A stretch of DNA of 64,000 bases, from positions 14,898,741 through 14,962,740 of the forward strand of contig NC_092805.1 in assembly GCF_040954645.1 (NCBI RefSeq), read 5' to 3'. Source of the stretch: Diabrotica undecimpunctata. Taxonomy: Eukaryota > Arthropoda > Insecta > Coleoptera > Chrysomelidae. The notes beneath the pieces are model-generated. The model did no database searches. It was not told where the DNA came from and worked only from the letters and a program-made list of their open reading frames with translations. This document shows, in pieces, positions 20,841-31,865 of this stretch. How positions within the stretch are numbered: the stretch's first letter is position 1; every line of letters starts with the position of its first letter. A program made the translations under genes and the position numbers.

Positions 20841-21903
20841 TCTCCTTCATGTGCCGAGCTCGATTATCGAGCGTTGGCTATCAAATTGGCTATAGTAATT
20901 TTGTTGACGGCAGCTCGGAAAAGAGATGCAGAGGATCTGTTAAACCAATCTCTCAGGTTTCTAAGCCATGACGTTCTTCTTCGACCTGGCCCTCTTCTTC
21001 CGTCTACCTTGCCTTGTATTATTAAATGGAGTATATTATATCTCTCTGGGTGGCGCATAACATGGCCAAAATATTCAAGTTTGCGATTTTTAACTGTTCT
21101 GACGACTTCCGTAACTTTTCCCATCCGATGCAAAACAACTTCGTTACGAACTCTATCCACCCAACTTATTCGTAGGATTCTCCGATACACCCAGATTTCA
21201 AAGGCTTCCAGTTTCTTGAGAAGTGTATCCGTCAAAGTCCAACCTTCGACACCATACAAAAGTGTAGAGAACACATAACATCTCACTAATCTAATTTTCA
21301 GACTTAAAGTAATATTGTTTCCACATAATAGTTTCTTCATCTTAAAGAATGCAGCTCTGGCCTTCTCTATCCGTATTCTAGTTTCTTTGCTCATGTCCCA
21401 GTTCTCATTTAGATTACAACCAAGGTAAGTGATACTGTTAGTTCTCTCCAGTTGTTCACCATAAGCTGTTACTACTTCCGGTTGTATTGGCGTTTTACTG
21501 ACGACCATCACCTTTGTCTTTGCGGTGTTTAGCTTAAGGCCATATTCATCACACGTTGTGGTAATCCTATTAATTAGATGTTGAATTGCTGTCGTAATTG
21601 TCGTATTGTCGAATTAGTGTCGTAATTGCTTGCAAATATAACACTGTGTCATCCGCATATCTCAAATTATTAATATTGACGCCATTCATTTTTATACCAC
21701 ATTGAACATTATCCACTGCTTTATTGAAAACGAACTCAGAATAAATGTTAAATAGTAGCGGGGACAAAATGCAGCCATGCCTTACTCCTCTCCGTATTTG
21801 AAGCTCTTTAGAAGTGTCCCGGCCAATCCTGATGTTTGCGCGTTGATGCCAGTAAAGATTTTTAATAATGCGTAGGTCTTTATCATTAATACCTACCTGC
21901 TGA
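20840..21903 (-). pseudogene. 5'-truncated RTE-like LINE (RT end and C-terminus)
   Basis: On the minus strand it starts near 21903 (INDKDLRIIKNLYWHQ), with GVRHGCILSPLLFNIYSE and LRYADDTVLYLQAI, then a gap or frameshift near 21570-21511. It continues MVVSKTPIQPE, ITYLGCNLNENWDMSKE, YVFSTLLYGVEGWTL, YRRILRISWVDRVRNE, YFGHVMRH, GKVDGRRGPGRRRTSWL and INKITIANLIANAR. A GAAGGAGAAGACG tail lies at about 20838-20850. The YADD active-site box is intact, but the single frameshift and the missing 5' half make it inactive. Confidence 0.82.
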
Positions 21904-21908
21904 AGAAT

Positions 21909-22104
21909 GGTGACACGTGGGGTGTGAGAAACCCCAGAGTTCAGAGAGTAACCGTTATAAGTTAAACTTTTACTCCAAACGCCAACAGCTCTTCAGTAGC
22001 TTTCGCATACATATTTGTCTACAATCTGATGATGTCAGGTCAATCGGCAACTAGATATACCTTGAGTGGTGTCGCTTTCAAGTTGTCTGGGGTTTGTCAC
22101 ACCC
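21909..22104. repeat. Inverted-repeat pair next to the piggyBac remnant
   Basis: GGGGTGTGAGAAACCCCAGAG at about 21913 and TCTGGGGTTTGTCACACCC at about 22085 are imperfect inverted repeats roughly 150 bp apart. They lie between the LINE truncation point and the first piggyBac exon and could be a terminus or a small separate element. No TTAA could be tied to them. Confidence 0.45.
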
Positions 22105-22215
22105 TACGAGTCGGAACTCGCAACTTTATTTTTTCCTTTTTTATTTCGTACTTTGACGTAATTTTCAGAGGTAAGCCATCTTATACACACTATTTATATT
22201 GACTTATTCATAATT

Positions 22216-23900
22216 TCACTCTCGTAGATTTGGAAATATTGGGCGACTATGAAAAAGAGCAGGCTCATCTCATGCGAATGTGGGAAGAGTGTAAAAATGA
22301 AGACGAATTTATTGATCAAGATGATTCAGAGACAGAAGGCAATATTGACAATTAAAGTATCAACAGCGATTATCCCGATATGGAACAAAAACCCGAAGAA
22401 GAGAATAGAAATCAGCAAGCTCTTGTAGAAAGTATCAGATAAGGTTGTTATTATTCTGGAAAGAATGGAATTAAATGGAGTAAAGAACATAATAACAGAA
22501 ATATTCGAAGAGCAGAAAACTTAATTACACATTTACCGGTAGTCAAAAATCACGAAAAGCATGCCAAGACACCATTGAGTGCTTCTTGATATTTATTGAT
22601 GGACAAATGATTGCTAACTTGGTTAAGCATACAAACCAACGAATTGCAGAAAAATATCTGGAAGTTGGAAGAACTCTTCACATTATGGAAATACATCTGT
22701 GGTAGAAATCAAGGCTGTGTTGGGGCTCCTTTACCTGCCTGGGGCATTCAGAAATAACCATCGTTATTTATATGAATTGTGGAACACTGAAGGAACAGGA
22801 GTGGACATTTTTCGTTGCACAATAAGCCAACGTGGATTCGAATTTTTAATTTCATGTCTAAGATTCGATAACAAACAAAACCGTGAAGAAAGAGTTAAGT
22901 TGTATAAACTAGCTCATATCAGAGCTTTCTTCGACAGGTTTGTGAAAAATTGCAAATCTGCATATTCTCCCTCTGAATTTTTGACAATTGACGAGAAGCT
23001 TGAATCGTTCAGAGGGAGATGTGTTTTCAGGCAATATACGCCAAATAAGCCATTGAAATATGGAATCAAGGTACATGAATTAGTTGACGTAGGTACGAAC
23101 TACGTACTTAATATGGATGTGTATGTGGGACAACAGCCGGAAGGTCCATTCCGAGTTAGCAATTCACCGAAAGACATTGTAGAAAGATTGGTTGCTCCCG
23201 TGTCTGGGACCAAACGCAATATAACGTTTGATAACTGGTACGCTAGTCGTGATCTCTTGGTGAAGTTGCGTGAGACTCACAATTTAACTGCAGCAGGTAC
23301 TATCAGGAAAAATAAGCCTAATTTGCCCATAGAATTCTTGCAAGTGAAAAGTTTTTTCCAGTATATTTGGATTTTATGGTGAAGACACTATTCATTCGTA
23401 TGTACCAAAGAAACGAAAGGTTGTTTTACTTATATCTTCTCTCCACCACGATACAACAGTAACAGATACTCATAATAAGCTGCCTTAAATTATTTCCTTT
23501 TATAATTCGACCAAAGGCAGAGTTGACGTAGTAGACGAGTTATCTGTAACGTATAATGTAGCATGCAACAGTCATCGTTGGCCTTTGACAATTTTTTTTA
23601 TCTAATGAACACTGCAGGAATCAATAGCCAGATCATTCAGAGACAAAACAATGATAGTCCTAACATTATTAGAAGGCTTTTCCTGAAGAAACTGGGTTTC
23701 CAATTGATCGAAGAACATAAAAAAAAATGAGTAACCCTAGATTATCTAGAGAATTGAGAAGCAGTATCCGAAAGATTTTAGGTAAAAATTCCGAACCGCC
23801 TGCAAAGAAGAGGAAACCTAATCAGCACAATCGGCATGTGAAGTTTTTTGGTGTTTAGAACACTGTGTAACATACTGCGAAAATTGCTCCAACTTTAATA
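22216..23900 (+). pseudogene. Decayed piggyBac transposase A
   Basis: A possible intron (GAGGTAAGC near 22171 to CTCTCGTAG near 22228) precedes an acidic N-terminus (LEILGDYEKEQAHLM). The best-kept part is the 227-codon frame 22699-23382, with VEIKAVLGLLYLPGAF, FLTIDEKLESFRGRC (first catalytic Asp), NITFDNWYASRDL (second Asp) and AAGTIRKNK. After a frameshift the VDVVDELSVTYN segment (third Asp region) and a cysteine-rich end (WCLEHCVTYCENCSNF at about 23850-23890) can still be read. piggyBac transposases cut at TTAA. Several stops and frameshifts show this one is dead. It differs from the remnant at 55541-58655. Confidence 0.85.
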
Positions 23901-24399
23901 ATTTGATTCTGCTTTTTTCTTTGTTTTTTATTAATTTTGATAGAAATGTATTGATTCCTCGGTCATAATACGCATTTTTTTTCTTTTGTTATTTTATATA
24001 TTATTATTAGCAAATGTTCTTCTGGAATTTATTACCGTAATATATCCTGAAGCGATAGTGTTACATATTATTATGAACTTCTACGAGATATATAGAATAA
24101 ATACCAAAGTGAATTAATGTAATTATGAAATATATTGACATAAAATGTATATACAATTATTTTTAATCAATAAATAACCAACACAAAATATAAAGTATAA
24201 TATACACTGAATGAAACAGTTAATGTGATATTAAGGAAATAAGTTCAAAATAAATGTTTAAAATAACCATCTTCAATATCTGAATAAGTTTGTAACCGAT
24301 ATTAAATCTCTTATTCTATTTTTCATATCATCTGGCGTTAGAGACGCCTGCAAGCAATTTGATTAAACCCAACCTATGAGACTTGTTCAGCCCTTAGAA
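23901..24399. other. AT-rich spacer after piggyBac A
   Basis: Probably includes the 3' flank of the piggyBac element. No TTAA-bounded terminus could be assigned, and no gene is seen. Confidence 0.35.
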
Positions 24400-25092
24400 T
24401 ACAGTTTGGGTGTAACAATTCATTGGAGCGAGGTGTATTAACTCGTGTTTAAAACAGGAATCACTCCACCGCGTTCCAGTGCTCCAGACCATCCCTTTCC
24501 CCCTACAGCACTCTAATGCGCGATAGGGGCACACTATCAGCCAAATGCTCTTCATGTGAGAGTCCTGGATAATAGAACTCCAACATCTTTTCGTAACTTT
24601 GTTATCCTCTATTGTTGGAGACTTTTGATACACAAGGTTTTTTTTGTATAGCCCCACATGAAAAAATCAATTTTTTACAATTCCTATGATCGAGATGGCC
24701 AAACATGGTCCTTCTCTGCCTATCCACATCGCAGGAAACTTGCAGAACAGTGTGATGAACAAGAAAACCGTCGTGTAAAAGCCATATTAGTTGTCGAATA
24801 TTAAGTGGAACATTTTGAAGTAGTAATAACAAATGATTATTCAGATAATTCAGATATATAGCTCCATTCACAGGGCCGTCAAAAAATGTGGGCCAATCAC
24901 ACAGTCCCCAATAGTCCAACTCCAAATATTTATAGATCATAAACAATAAGCTAATCTGCGATGGTAATCATTAACTGTCCATCCTTGATGTGGCTGTATG
25001 CGGTAGGGATGCATTTTATGTTTACGGAGGATTTTTGGCGCCGAAGTTTGACCGATGTCATGTTGACGTGAAATTTCACGAGTGGGGATCCT
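24400..25092 (-). pseudogene. Decayed mariner-like transposase with internal deletion
   Basis: The minus-strand pieces run in order: TREISRQHDIGQTSAPKIL (N-terminal DNA-binding region), HPYRIQPHQGWTVNDYHRRLAYC, then, after a deletion, VIGPHFFDGPVNGAIYLNYL. Next come NIRQLIWLLHDGFLVHHTVLQV and a WGYTKK/WGAIQKK segment, ending in FKHELIHLAPMNC. The HDG.. segment corresponds to the second catalytic Asp region. The segment with the first Asp is deleted between about 24946 and 24960. Several frames are used, so it is a fossil. It belongs to the mariner side of the Tc1/mariner superfamily and is clearly not DD82E. A MITE sits at its 5' edge. Confidence 0.75.
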
Positions 25093-25094
25093 TA

Positions 25095-25528
25095 AGCTGG
25101 ATTTATAGTTTAACGTAAACGTAAACGCATGACGGAACGTAAGTGAAACGCACTGCAATGGAAGAGTTGGCCAATTTTCATCTTTTACAGTGCGTTACTT
25201 GCGTCTGGCCAATCAAAAGGAAGAATTTTGTGCTGTCAACCAAAGTGAACTGTCTGGCCCGCCCACCATTTTGTAAAGTTGTTTATCAACATATTCGAAT
25301 TTTGATTTTGTTGATTATTTGTTACAATGAACGTTAATAATTTATATAATAATAATTATAAATAATAAAAGGATATTATAGTATCATGGTCACCAACTCT
25401 AGCCACTGTTTTTACTCATGTGAAAAAATTCCACTCCGTCGATTTATAAATTGAAATAATATTTACAGTCCGTTTGTTACGTCTGCAGTGCGTCTACTTC
25501 TACAGTCCGCCAAACTATAAATCCAGCT
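25095..25528. mobile_element. 434-bp MITE with 17-bp TIRs and TTA duplication
   Basis: The ends are AGCTGGATTTATAGTTT (25095-25111) and its exact reverse complement (25512-25528). They are flanked by TTA at 25092-25094 and 25529-25531. GC-richer subterminal motifs (CGCACTG, ACGTAA) recur near both ends. No transposase is encoded. A 3-bp TTA duplication is typical of the PIF/Harbinger superfamily. Confidence 0.8.
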
Positions 25529-25531
25529 TTA

Positions 25532-27059
25532 GTAGTAGCTAACAGTACATTCTTCCCTTTCCTTCACTTATAACAGTTTTGGTTTTCTCATTTTTTTCAT
25601 ATGCAACTGAATACTGTGAACAAAAGTTAACAACACCGGTCCTATACCCCTTGTTGGTTTGAATAATGTCGTAGCCAATAAGGCTTCGTGTTTATTCACA
25701 CACTAAAAGTCGTTTGGAATCGTCTTCGAAGCGAAGTCTTCTTAATTGGAAGAAATGTTCAGTCAGGTAATAAAAAGCGCAGAAATAGTTCAAAAGGCAC
25801 TCGGCCAACAAGGTCTAGCTAGGGTCAAGATGTAGACCGACTTAATCCTGATCTGAAGATGCGCTGCCTTTTTATGCATTTCTTCTTTGCAACTCCGCAG
25901 CGATCTTCGGAAGACCAATAATAACGCAGTTAATAAAACCGTTTGCTATTGGCCGGCCAAAGTGACAATCTTTGTTCTGATTGTGACCGGTCAATGGAAG
26001 TGATAAATTTTATTGATCTCACGAAAAACGTAAAAAATGTAACAGCTTTATAGAAACCGACTTTATAGAAAGCTGCTCTCTTCGCTTTTAAAACGCATTT
26101 TGATTTTTGTGGATAGGACACTCTGATCGATACATATCGAATTTATACCGTCGCGTCGAGGTAATATAAATTTTATTTGAAAAATTGATTTCACGCGCGT
26201 AATTGACATTCAAAATCGTCCGTCGCTACAAGCGTTGTTTCTGAGAGAACATTCATTCTACAGAAAAAGTGCTAACAAACATTTTTATTCAAAATTTTCT
26301 TAGCTATATTTCTTGTTTGAAACACGTTTTTCTACGGTGTACAGATGTACAGATTAATCGATGTTTTCCTTTTACCCCCTCTGCGAGGAGGTTTTGGGGG
26401 AGTAGGAGTGGCATATTATAACTTTTTTGCATATTTTTTGAGGTCCCCAAATTGACAATTTCAGCAAAATTCAGCTTGTTCGTATGATTTTTTGAGATGC
26501 AGTAGCATCTTCGTCTCTGACTACTTGATTAACATACAATGTTCCTTATGTCTTGTTTTTAATCATTTCATTCCCGTCTCTACTTCACCGACAGGTATAC
26601 TTGAGTTCAACTCCTTTATATGCTATCATAGTCTTCACATTTACTTTTGCAGTATTTTCTCTACAGTTTTATAATTCGATATTTTGTAAATAAATTCAAA
26701 CCTTAATCTTTCTTTAGTAATTGGCCCCATCAGTGGTTAACATCCTCTTGATGAATAACTAACTTTTTCTGTGATATTAGTTAGTTACGTAAGTATTTTC
26801 ATGTTATAGAAGTAAATTCTAAAAAAAAATTAAAGTGTCTGATCTGGTTTGAAACAACTTCTTTAGGTTTTAGACCTATTCCAGCCCTGATCGGTGGTTT
26901 ATTATAAATTCTGTGTGAGTACGACGATGTATAACAAAATTTACGCAAGCTTTATTTATTGTTCTAGTACCCAAATAAATAGTTAACGGTTTCTAAAGTT
27001 GTATACTACTTTCCAACCGATCTAACCTTATTTATCACATGTGTTTGATACCGTTCAAC
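25532..27059. other. 1.5 kb without a recognised gene
   Basis: No coding region, TE protein or clear terminal repeat was recognised. The stretch around 26380-26480 (GAGGAGGTTTTGGGGGAG, then TTTTTGAGGTCCCCAAATTGAC) is less AT-rich than its surroundings and may belong to an unrecognised repeat. The right end may hold the last remains of the Jockey-like LINE. Confidence 0.35.
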
Positions 27060-29090
27060 TTACAGGGTATCGTAGAAAAAAATAATAATAAGTTATGAAC
27101 ATCATAAAATACAAAAATCACAAGTAAATATAAAGTTTTCAAGTTTAAAAGAAACCAAACAAAATTTGGGAAAAATATCGTTTTCATTAAGTTTGGTAGT
27201 TCATAAGAACAAACCAGACATTATCAAAAGGCTGGGCAACATCCAGAAAAACTGCCTAACATACTTTTTTCCTCTAGAACTTTTTTTATTTGATGAGTGA
27301 TTCTGTGGACCTGGTCCAGTGCTGTGTGATTATTTCTAAACCAAAATTAATGTAATTAATGTAGAGGGATGATACATTTTTGTTCTGTTATAGGTTTGAA
27401 TATTTTTGATAAGAATTTTTCAAACAATTTTGAAATCAGTGGCGGCAACGATATTGGCCGATATGATGTTACCTCATTTAACGATTTCACAGGTTTTGCT
27501 ATCATAGTTAATTTCGCTACCTTCTGTCATTTTGGGAAGTATTTAAGTCTAATTGACACATTGAATACATTTGATAGCTTAACTATTGCTTTTCTGGTCA
27601 ACTTTTTTACGATTCCTCCAATTATGAGGTCTTGATATTGAATTTTAGTTTTAATTTCTTTAGGTGTTACTAATTGTATTTTTCCTCTAATATTTTTTTC
27701 TATTATTGGAAACTTTAACCCCATTCACCATCAGATTTTCTAATGGGTGAATGTTGTCTTATTGGCCTGTTGAGTCTTTTCGTGGTTTTCCATAATGAGC
27801 AATCAATATATTTTTCAGAGGTTCTTCTTCTTGATGTGCCTATCCGTTAGGGATGTTGGCGATCATCATGGCAATCTTTATCTTATCTGCAGCAGCACGG
27901 GACAGCTGCACAGATGTTGTATTGAACCAGATTCTGAGGTTCTTTAACCAAGATGTTCTTCTTCTTCCTGGACCTCGTTTTCCAAATATTTTTCCTTACA
28001 GGATGGTTTGAAGGAGAGCATCTCTGGATTCATTTCGCATAATATGTCCGAAGAACTGTAACTTTCGAGATTTGACGGTGGTCAATACCTCTCGGTTCTT
28101 ATTCATTCTTCTGAGGACCTCCTCATTTGTGACTAGGTCAGTCCACGGGATCTTAAGAATTCTCCGATATAGCCACATCTCAAACGCTTCCAGTTTTCTG
28201 CACATATCTTCGTTCAAAGTCCACGATTCAACACCATAAAAAAGGACAGATATGACGTAGCATCGCAGCATTCTTACTTTTGTATCAAGAGAGAGGTTGT
28301 GACTCTTGAAGAAGGCCATTATCGGATTGAACTTAGATCTAGCTTTTCCAATGCGAGCGCTAATCTTCTGGTTGTTTTCAGAGGTAAGCTCTCATATTTG
28401 GAATTTGTGTATTGATTTGTGTTTAATTTTTTAAATTGCTCTGCTTATATTTTCAGTTATTTGAATTTATTTGTTTTTATTCACAGTTGTTCTGCATTGC
28501 TGCCATTTTCTTCTCAGCCGCATTTTTTCGGCAACCATAAAACTTATCTCATTTGAGTCATTATTACCTCCCGTTCCTTCTTTTAATTGGCTTAGTGTTC
28601 ACCCACGCTTCCTGCTGTATATCAATGTGCTTCCAAGCTGAAGTTCAGTTCTATTCTGTTTTAATAAATCCTGTACGAATTCTATCCAATCGATGTTCTT
28701 GTTAAACAGTGTTGGGTTCTGTTCTTTCATAATTATTACATCGTTTACTATCATTATTAATGATCTGATACTATGTCTAGTCCCTCTTCTATTTTAATAT
28801 AATTTTGTGGGATTTTCCTAGCAATATAGAAATCTAATAGGTCTGGTATTATATTCGTATCTGTAGGCCAGTACGTTAGCTTGTGTGCGAAGTACACTTA
28901 CTGGAGTTCCAGTAGGTGTGCTTCGCATTAAAATCTTCGCTTGAGATAATTTTTCGTCAAGGATTTGTATTAGTTCGGATTAATCATTTTCTTTAAAATT
29001 AGATTTTGGTGAAAAATATATTGCTGCAATTTTAATATTATGTGATTTCAATCAATCAGTCAGTTTACAACGTTCTACGCCATCTTCTGA
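27060..29090 (-). pseudogene. Decayed Jockey-clade non-LTR retrotransposon ORF2, split by another LINE
   Basis: Reading the minus strand from 29090, the endonuclease appears as IKIAAIYFSPKSNF, LIQILDEKLSQ and EDFNAKHTYWNS. A deletion follows, then LTYWPTDTNIIPDLLDFYIA and EEGLDIVSDHLLI. The linker follows (EKMRLRRKWQQCRT), up to ELTSEN at about 28385. After a 552-bp insertion it resumes with YIDCSLWKTTKRLNRPIRQ and the reverse transcriptase start: TPKEIKTKIQYQDLIIGGI, KYFPK, AKPVKSLNEVTSYRPISL-like and HSTGPGPQNH. These motifs are typical of Jockey-clade elements. The left end is vague. Stops and frameshifts abound. Confidence 0.72.
27823..28374 (-). mobile_element. 5'-truncated RTE-like LINE fragment with 11-bp TSD inside the Jockey-like LINE
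   Basis: On the minus strand it reads KVRMLRCYVISVLFYGVESWTL, WLYRRILKIPWTDLVTNEEVL, LQFFGHIMRN, then a stop, GKRGPGRRRTSWLKNL and IKIAMMIANIPNG, with an AAGAAGAAGAA tail at its left edge. TTTTCAGAGGT flanks both sides (27812-27822 and 28375-28385). The interrupted Jockey-like frame continues across the gap, which confirms the boundaries and shows this insertion is younger. Confidence 0.88.
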
Positions 29091-29149
29091 TTTCTAGTCT
29101 CCATTTATTCGGTCGTTTCAAAGGTTTTCTTTAACTTCCCTCTACTTTA

Positions 29150-30710
29150 AGTCTTTATCGATTCCTTATCTCCAACTTAATTTTGGACTAACTTGCTTTC
29201 TTCTTCCATGCGGTGTCCAGGTCAATACTTTATTTGGTATGCTGTGTTCATCCATTCTTTGGACGTGTCCATACCATCTTAGTTGATAGTCTAATGTCCT
29301 CTGTTATATTGTACTTAACACCCATAACTCTGTCTAATCTTGATTTTCCAGTCGCTCTTCTCCTGAAGTCCATTTCTGTTGCTTCTAATGCTTTTAAGTT
29401 TTTTCCTTTCAGTGGCCATACCTTACTTCCATATGTAACAATATTTTTTATATTGCTGTTACAGATTTTGTGTTCGTTTTCTTTGGAAATTGTTTTGCCC
29501 CACGGTACACTATTTAATTGCCCAATGGCTTGTCTTCCCTGGTTATTTCTATGTTTAATTTCTTCGTCTAATTTGCCATCGTTGGTTATTTGCATGCCCA
29601 AATATTTGTATTTTTGACAGTGATTTATTTCTTGCTGTATTTCTTCCAAGATTAGATTTTGTTAAATTCCTCCAATACACATGTATTCAGTTTTTTTTGA
29701 TATTTACTTCCCCAGACACTACTATCTACTAGTCCCCATAGTTCGTATTCTTCGATAAGTTTACGGGTTATATATTTGAGGTCTTCATAGTCTTAGGCCA
29801 TCACTATCTGGTCGTTGGCAAAACTCAATGTGTACAATATTGCGTCGTTTAGGGAAATTCCCATGTTTCTGCATTTTATTTTCCACGTCTTCATCGTTTG
29901 CTCTGAGTAGATCTTAAACAAAGTAGGAGACACGCAGTATCCTTGTTTGAGTCCTTTGCTGACAGTGAAACCCTTGGATACCTCCTGACCTTTCTTTATT
30001 TTATTTGTGTTGTTCTTGTAGAGGTCTTCAAGAGCTTTGATTGAGGTTACAATAATATTTGTTTTTTCGAGAGTTTCCCAGAGTGTTTGTTGTGGCACAC
30101 TATCATAAGCTTTTTGAAGGTCGACGTAGAGGAGATGTATTGGTTAATTTCGTGCTACTTTTTTTTCGATTAGTTGGGTAACAGTAAACAGATGGTCAAT
30201 AGTTGATCTACCTGCTCTAAAGCCAGCCTGTTCTTCGGCCTCCATATCACAAAATTCATCTTCTATTCTCTTTTTGATGAGTTTCCCGTAAACTCTCGAG
30301 ATGTTGCTAAGAACTGCGATTCCTCGATAATTGTCACATACATCTTTACTTCCCTTCTTATGTATTGTCGTGATAAACGATGTTCTCCACTCCTTTGGTA
30401 TACTCTCTCCGTTAATACATTTTTGGTAAAGGCTAGCTAGCTGCTTATATAATTTGCTTGTACCGTACTTAAGTAGCTCAGGTGGGATATTGCCAGGGCC
30501 TGGTGATTTTCTATTCTTTAATGCTTGGCATACTCGTGCTACTTCTTTGTAGTCAATCCTAATTTTGGAAGCTATTGTATGTACTTGCACCTTTTATGTC
30601 CCATTTATCTAGGCTGATCGGTGAGAGGATGTCTTTAGTTTTATCTTGTCGAAGAGATCGAAGTATTTTCCAGCTTTCGGTGCTTCTGCTACCCCCCAAG
30701 TAAGTATTAA
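29150..30710 (-). pseudogene. 5'-truncated RTE-like LINE, same family as 13150-16042
   Basis: On the minus strand it opens with GGSRSTESWKILRSLR (about 30700). RT blocks follow: RKSPGPGNIPPELLKYG, NYRGIAVLSNISRVYGK, EQAGFRAGRSTIDHLFTV, DLQKAYDSVPQQTLW, GLKQGYCVSPTLFKIY and LSFANDQIVMA. The last holds AND where the catalytic DD of FADD should be. The C-terminal part reads YKYLGMQITNDGKLDEEI, TYGSKVWPLKG and YGHVQRMDE. Stops near 30143 and 29780 and the altered FADD box make it inactive. The truncation lies just right of 30710. Confidence 0.82.
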
Positions 30711-31276
30711 TTTTGAATATATCCAGAATAAAGAAGAATATTATGTGATTTACAATATATGATAATGGATGTTACCTGCATGTCATAGACATATTAAGAT
30801 CAACAATAAATGGGTTCAGTTTCCGCAGTCATCACAACGGAGGAAAAAAATACTTGCATTTGTTCCATGTTTATTGAAGTCTCAGCCTCTGAAGGTTTTG
30901 AAGGGTCTACAGTAGGACATTAGCTTTCCAATTTATTACAATATACATTCCATTATACAATGTGAGCTGAATAGCTAATTTTCTGTAGAATTGTGTCAAG
31001 ATTTTCATATGGAGTGAATGAGCAATAGGACGTGAAGCATAATTGTTCCCATTGTATAAGAGTAAAGCTTTTTAACTTGCTTTTTAAGAGTCTATAAAAA
31101 GACTTTAATCGTCCATATTATACTCAATAACAAACTCATTCATTAGACCAATAATATAATGAAAGTAGACCAAATCGACTTTCTGTCTAAAAAACTGAGC
31201 AAACTGTTGATTGCTGTACCTGTATTTGTAAATAGATGTACCAGGCAACAACAAATTTTTTTCTTTTAATCTTAAG
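30711..31276. other. Spacer, no gene seen
   Basis: AT-rich sequence without recognisable motifs. It could include 3' sequence of the minus-strand gene that ends at 31277. Confidence 0.35.
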
Positions 31277-31865
31277 CTAAGCAATTCTGATTTTTTCTTT
31301 TGTTAAAGCGAAATATCTTACTAAGTCATCTAACTCAGCTTGTGTAAGCAATTGTGGTTGTAAATTTTCTGAAGGACTCTGAAATTCACCATCACTACCC
31401 GGACCACTTTCATCAGATTCTAATTCACTAGTATTTAAAATATCATCAATACGTGGAGGAGGCTCAGAGACTGACATTTTAGGTCCATGGTTTGCCGAAC
31501 GGACAGCAGACGGAAGGTTAGGATAAACAATCACTTTTTTATTTTTGGAGTTATATTCAGAAACATCGACAGTTAAAAAATAGCAATCATTTGATTGATT
31601 TTTTTGCTCTCTCCATACTATAGGCACTGCAAATCTGAAAGCTTTTTTACTTTCTTCGACCATTCCTTCCCAATCCTCAACAAAAACATAGCATACATTG
31701 CGAAGAGCCCAACCTTTGTCTTGGTCACCAATTTTCACACCAAAATATGCAAAATACACCTTTTTTTACAAAGTCAGTAATGTTTCTCTGATGTTTTTTA
31801 ATAACAAAATCACCACATACGTAAGAAAATGTATTTGGACAGTTTTTAGAACCGCGACAAATCAT
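31277..31865 (-). pseudogene. Insect repeat-family protein with zinc-binding N-terminus, one frameshift
   Basis: Starting from ATG at 31865, the minus strand reads MICRGSKNCPNTFSYVCGDF, then KKHQRNITDFVKK. A single extra base at about 31760, beside a run of seven T, shifts the frame. The main frame then gives YFAYFGVKIGDQDKGWALRN, VEDWEGM, FAVPIVWREQKN, YPNLPSAVRS, an acidic Ser-rich stretch and LTQAELDDLVRYFALTKEK to a stop. I recognise this as the N-terminal region of a high-copy, uncharacterised insect protein family, seen for example in aphids, and probably of transposon origin. The usual protein continues beyond this end, so the copy is truncated or spliced. The function is unknown. Confidence 0.6.
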
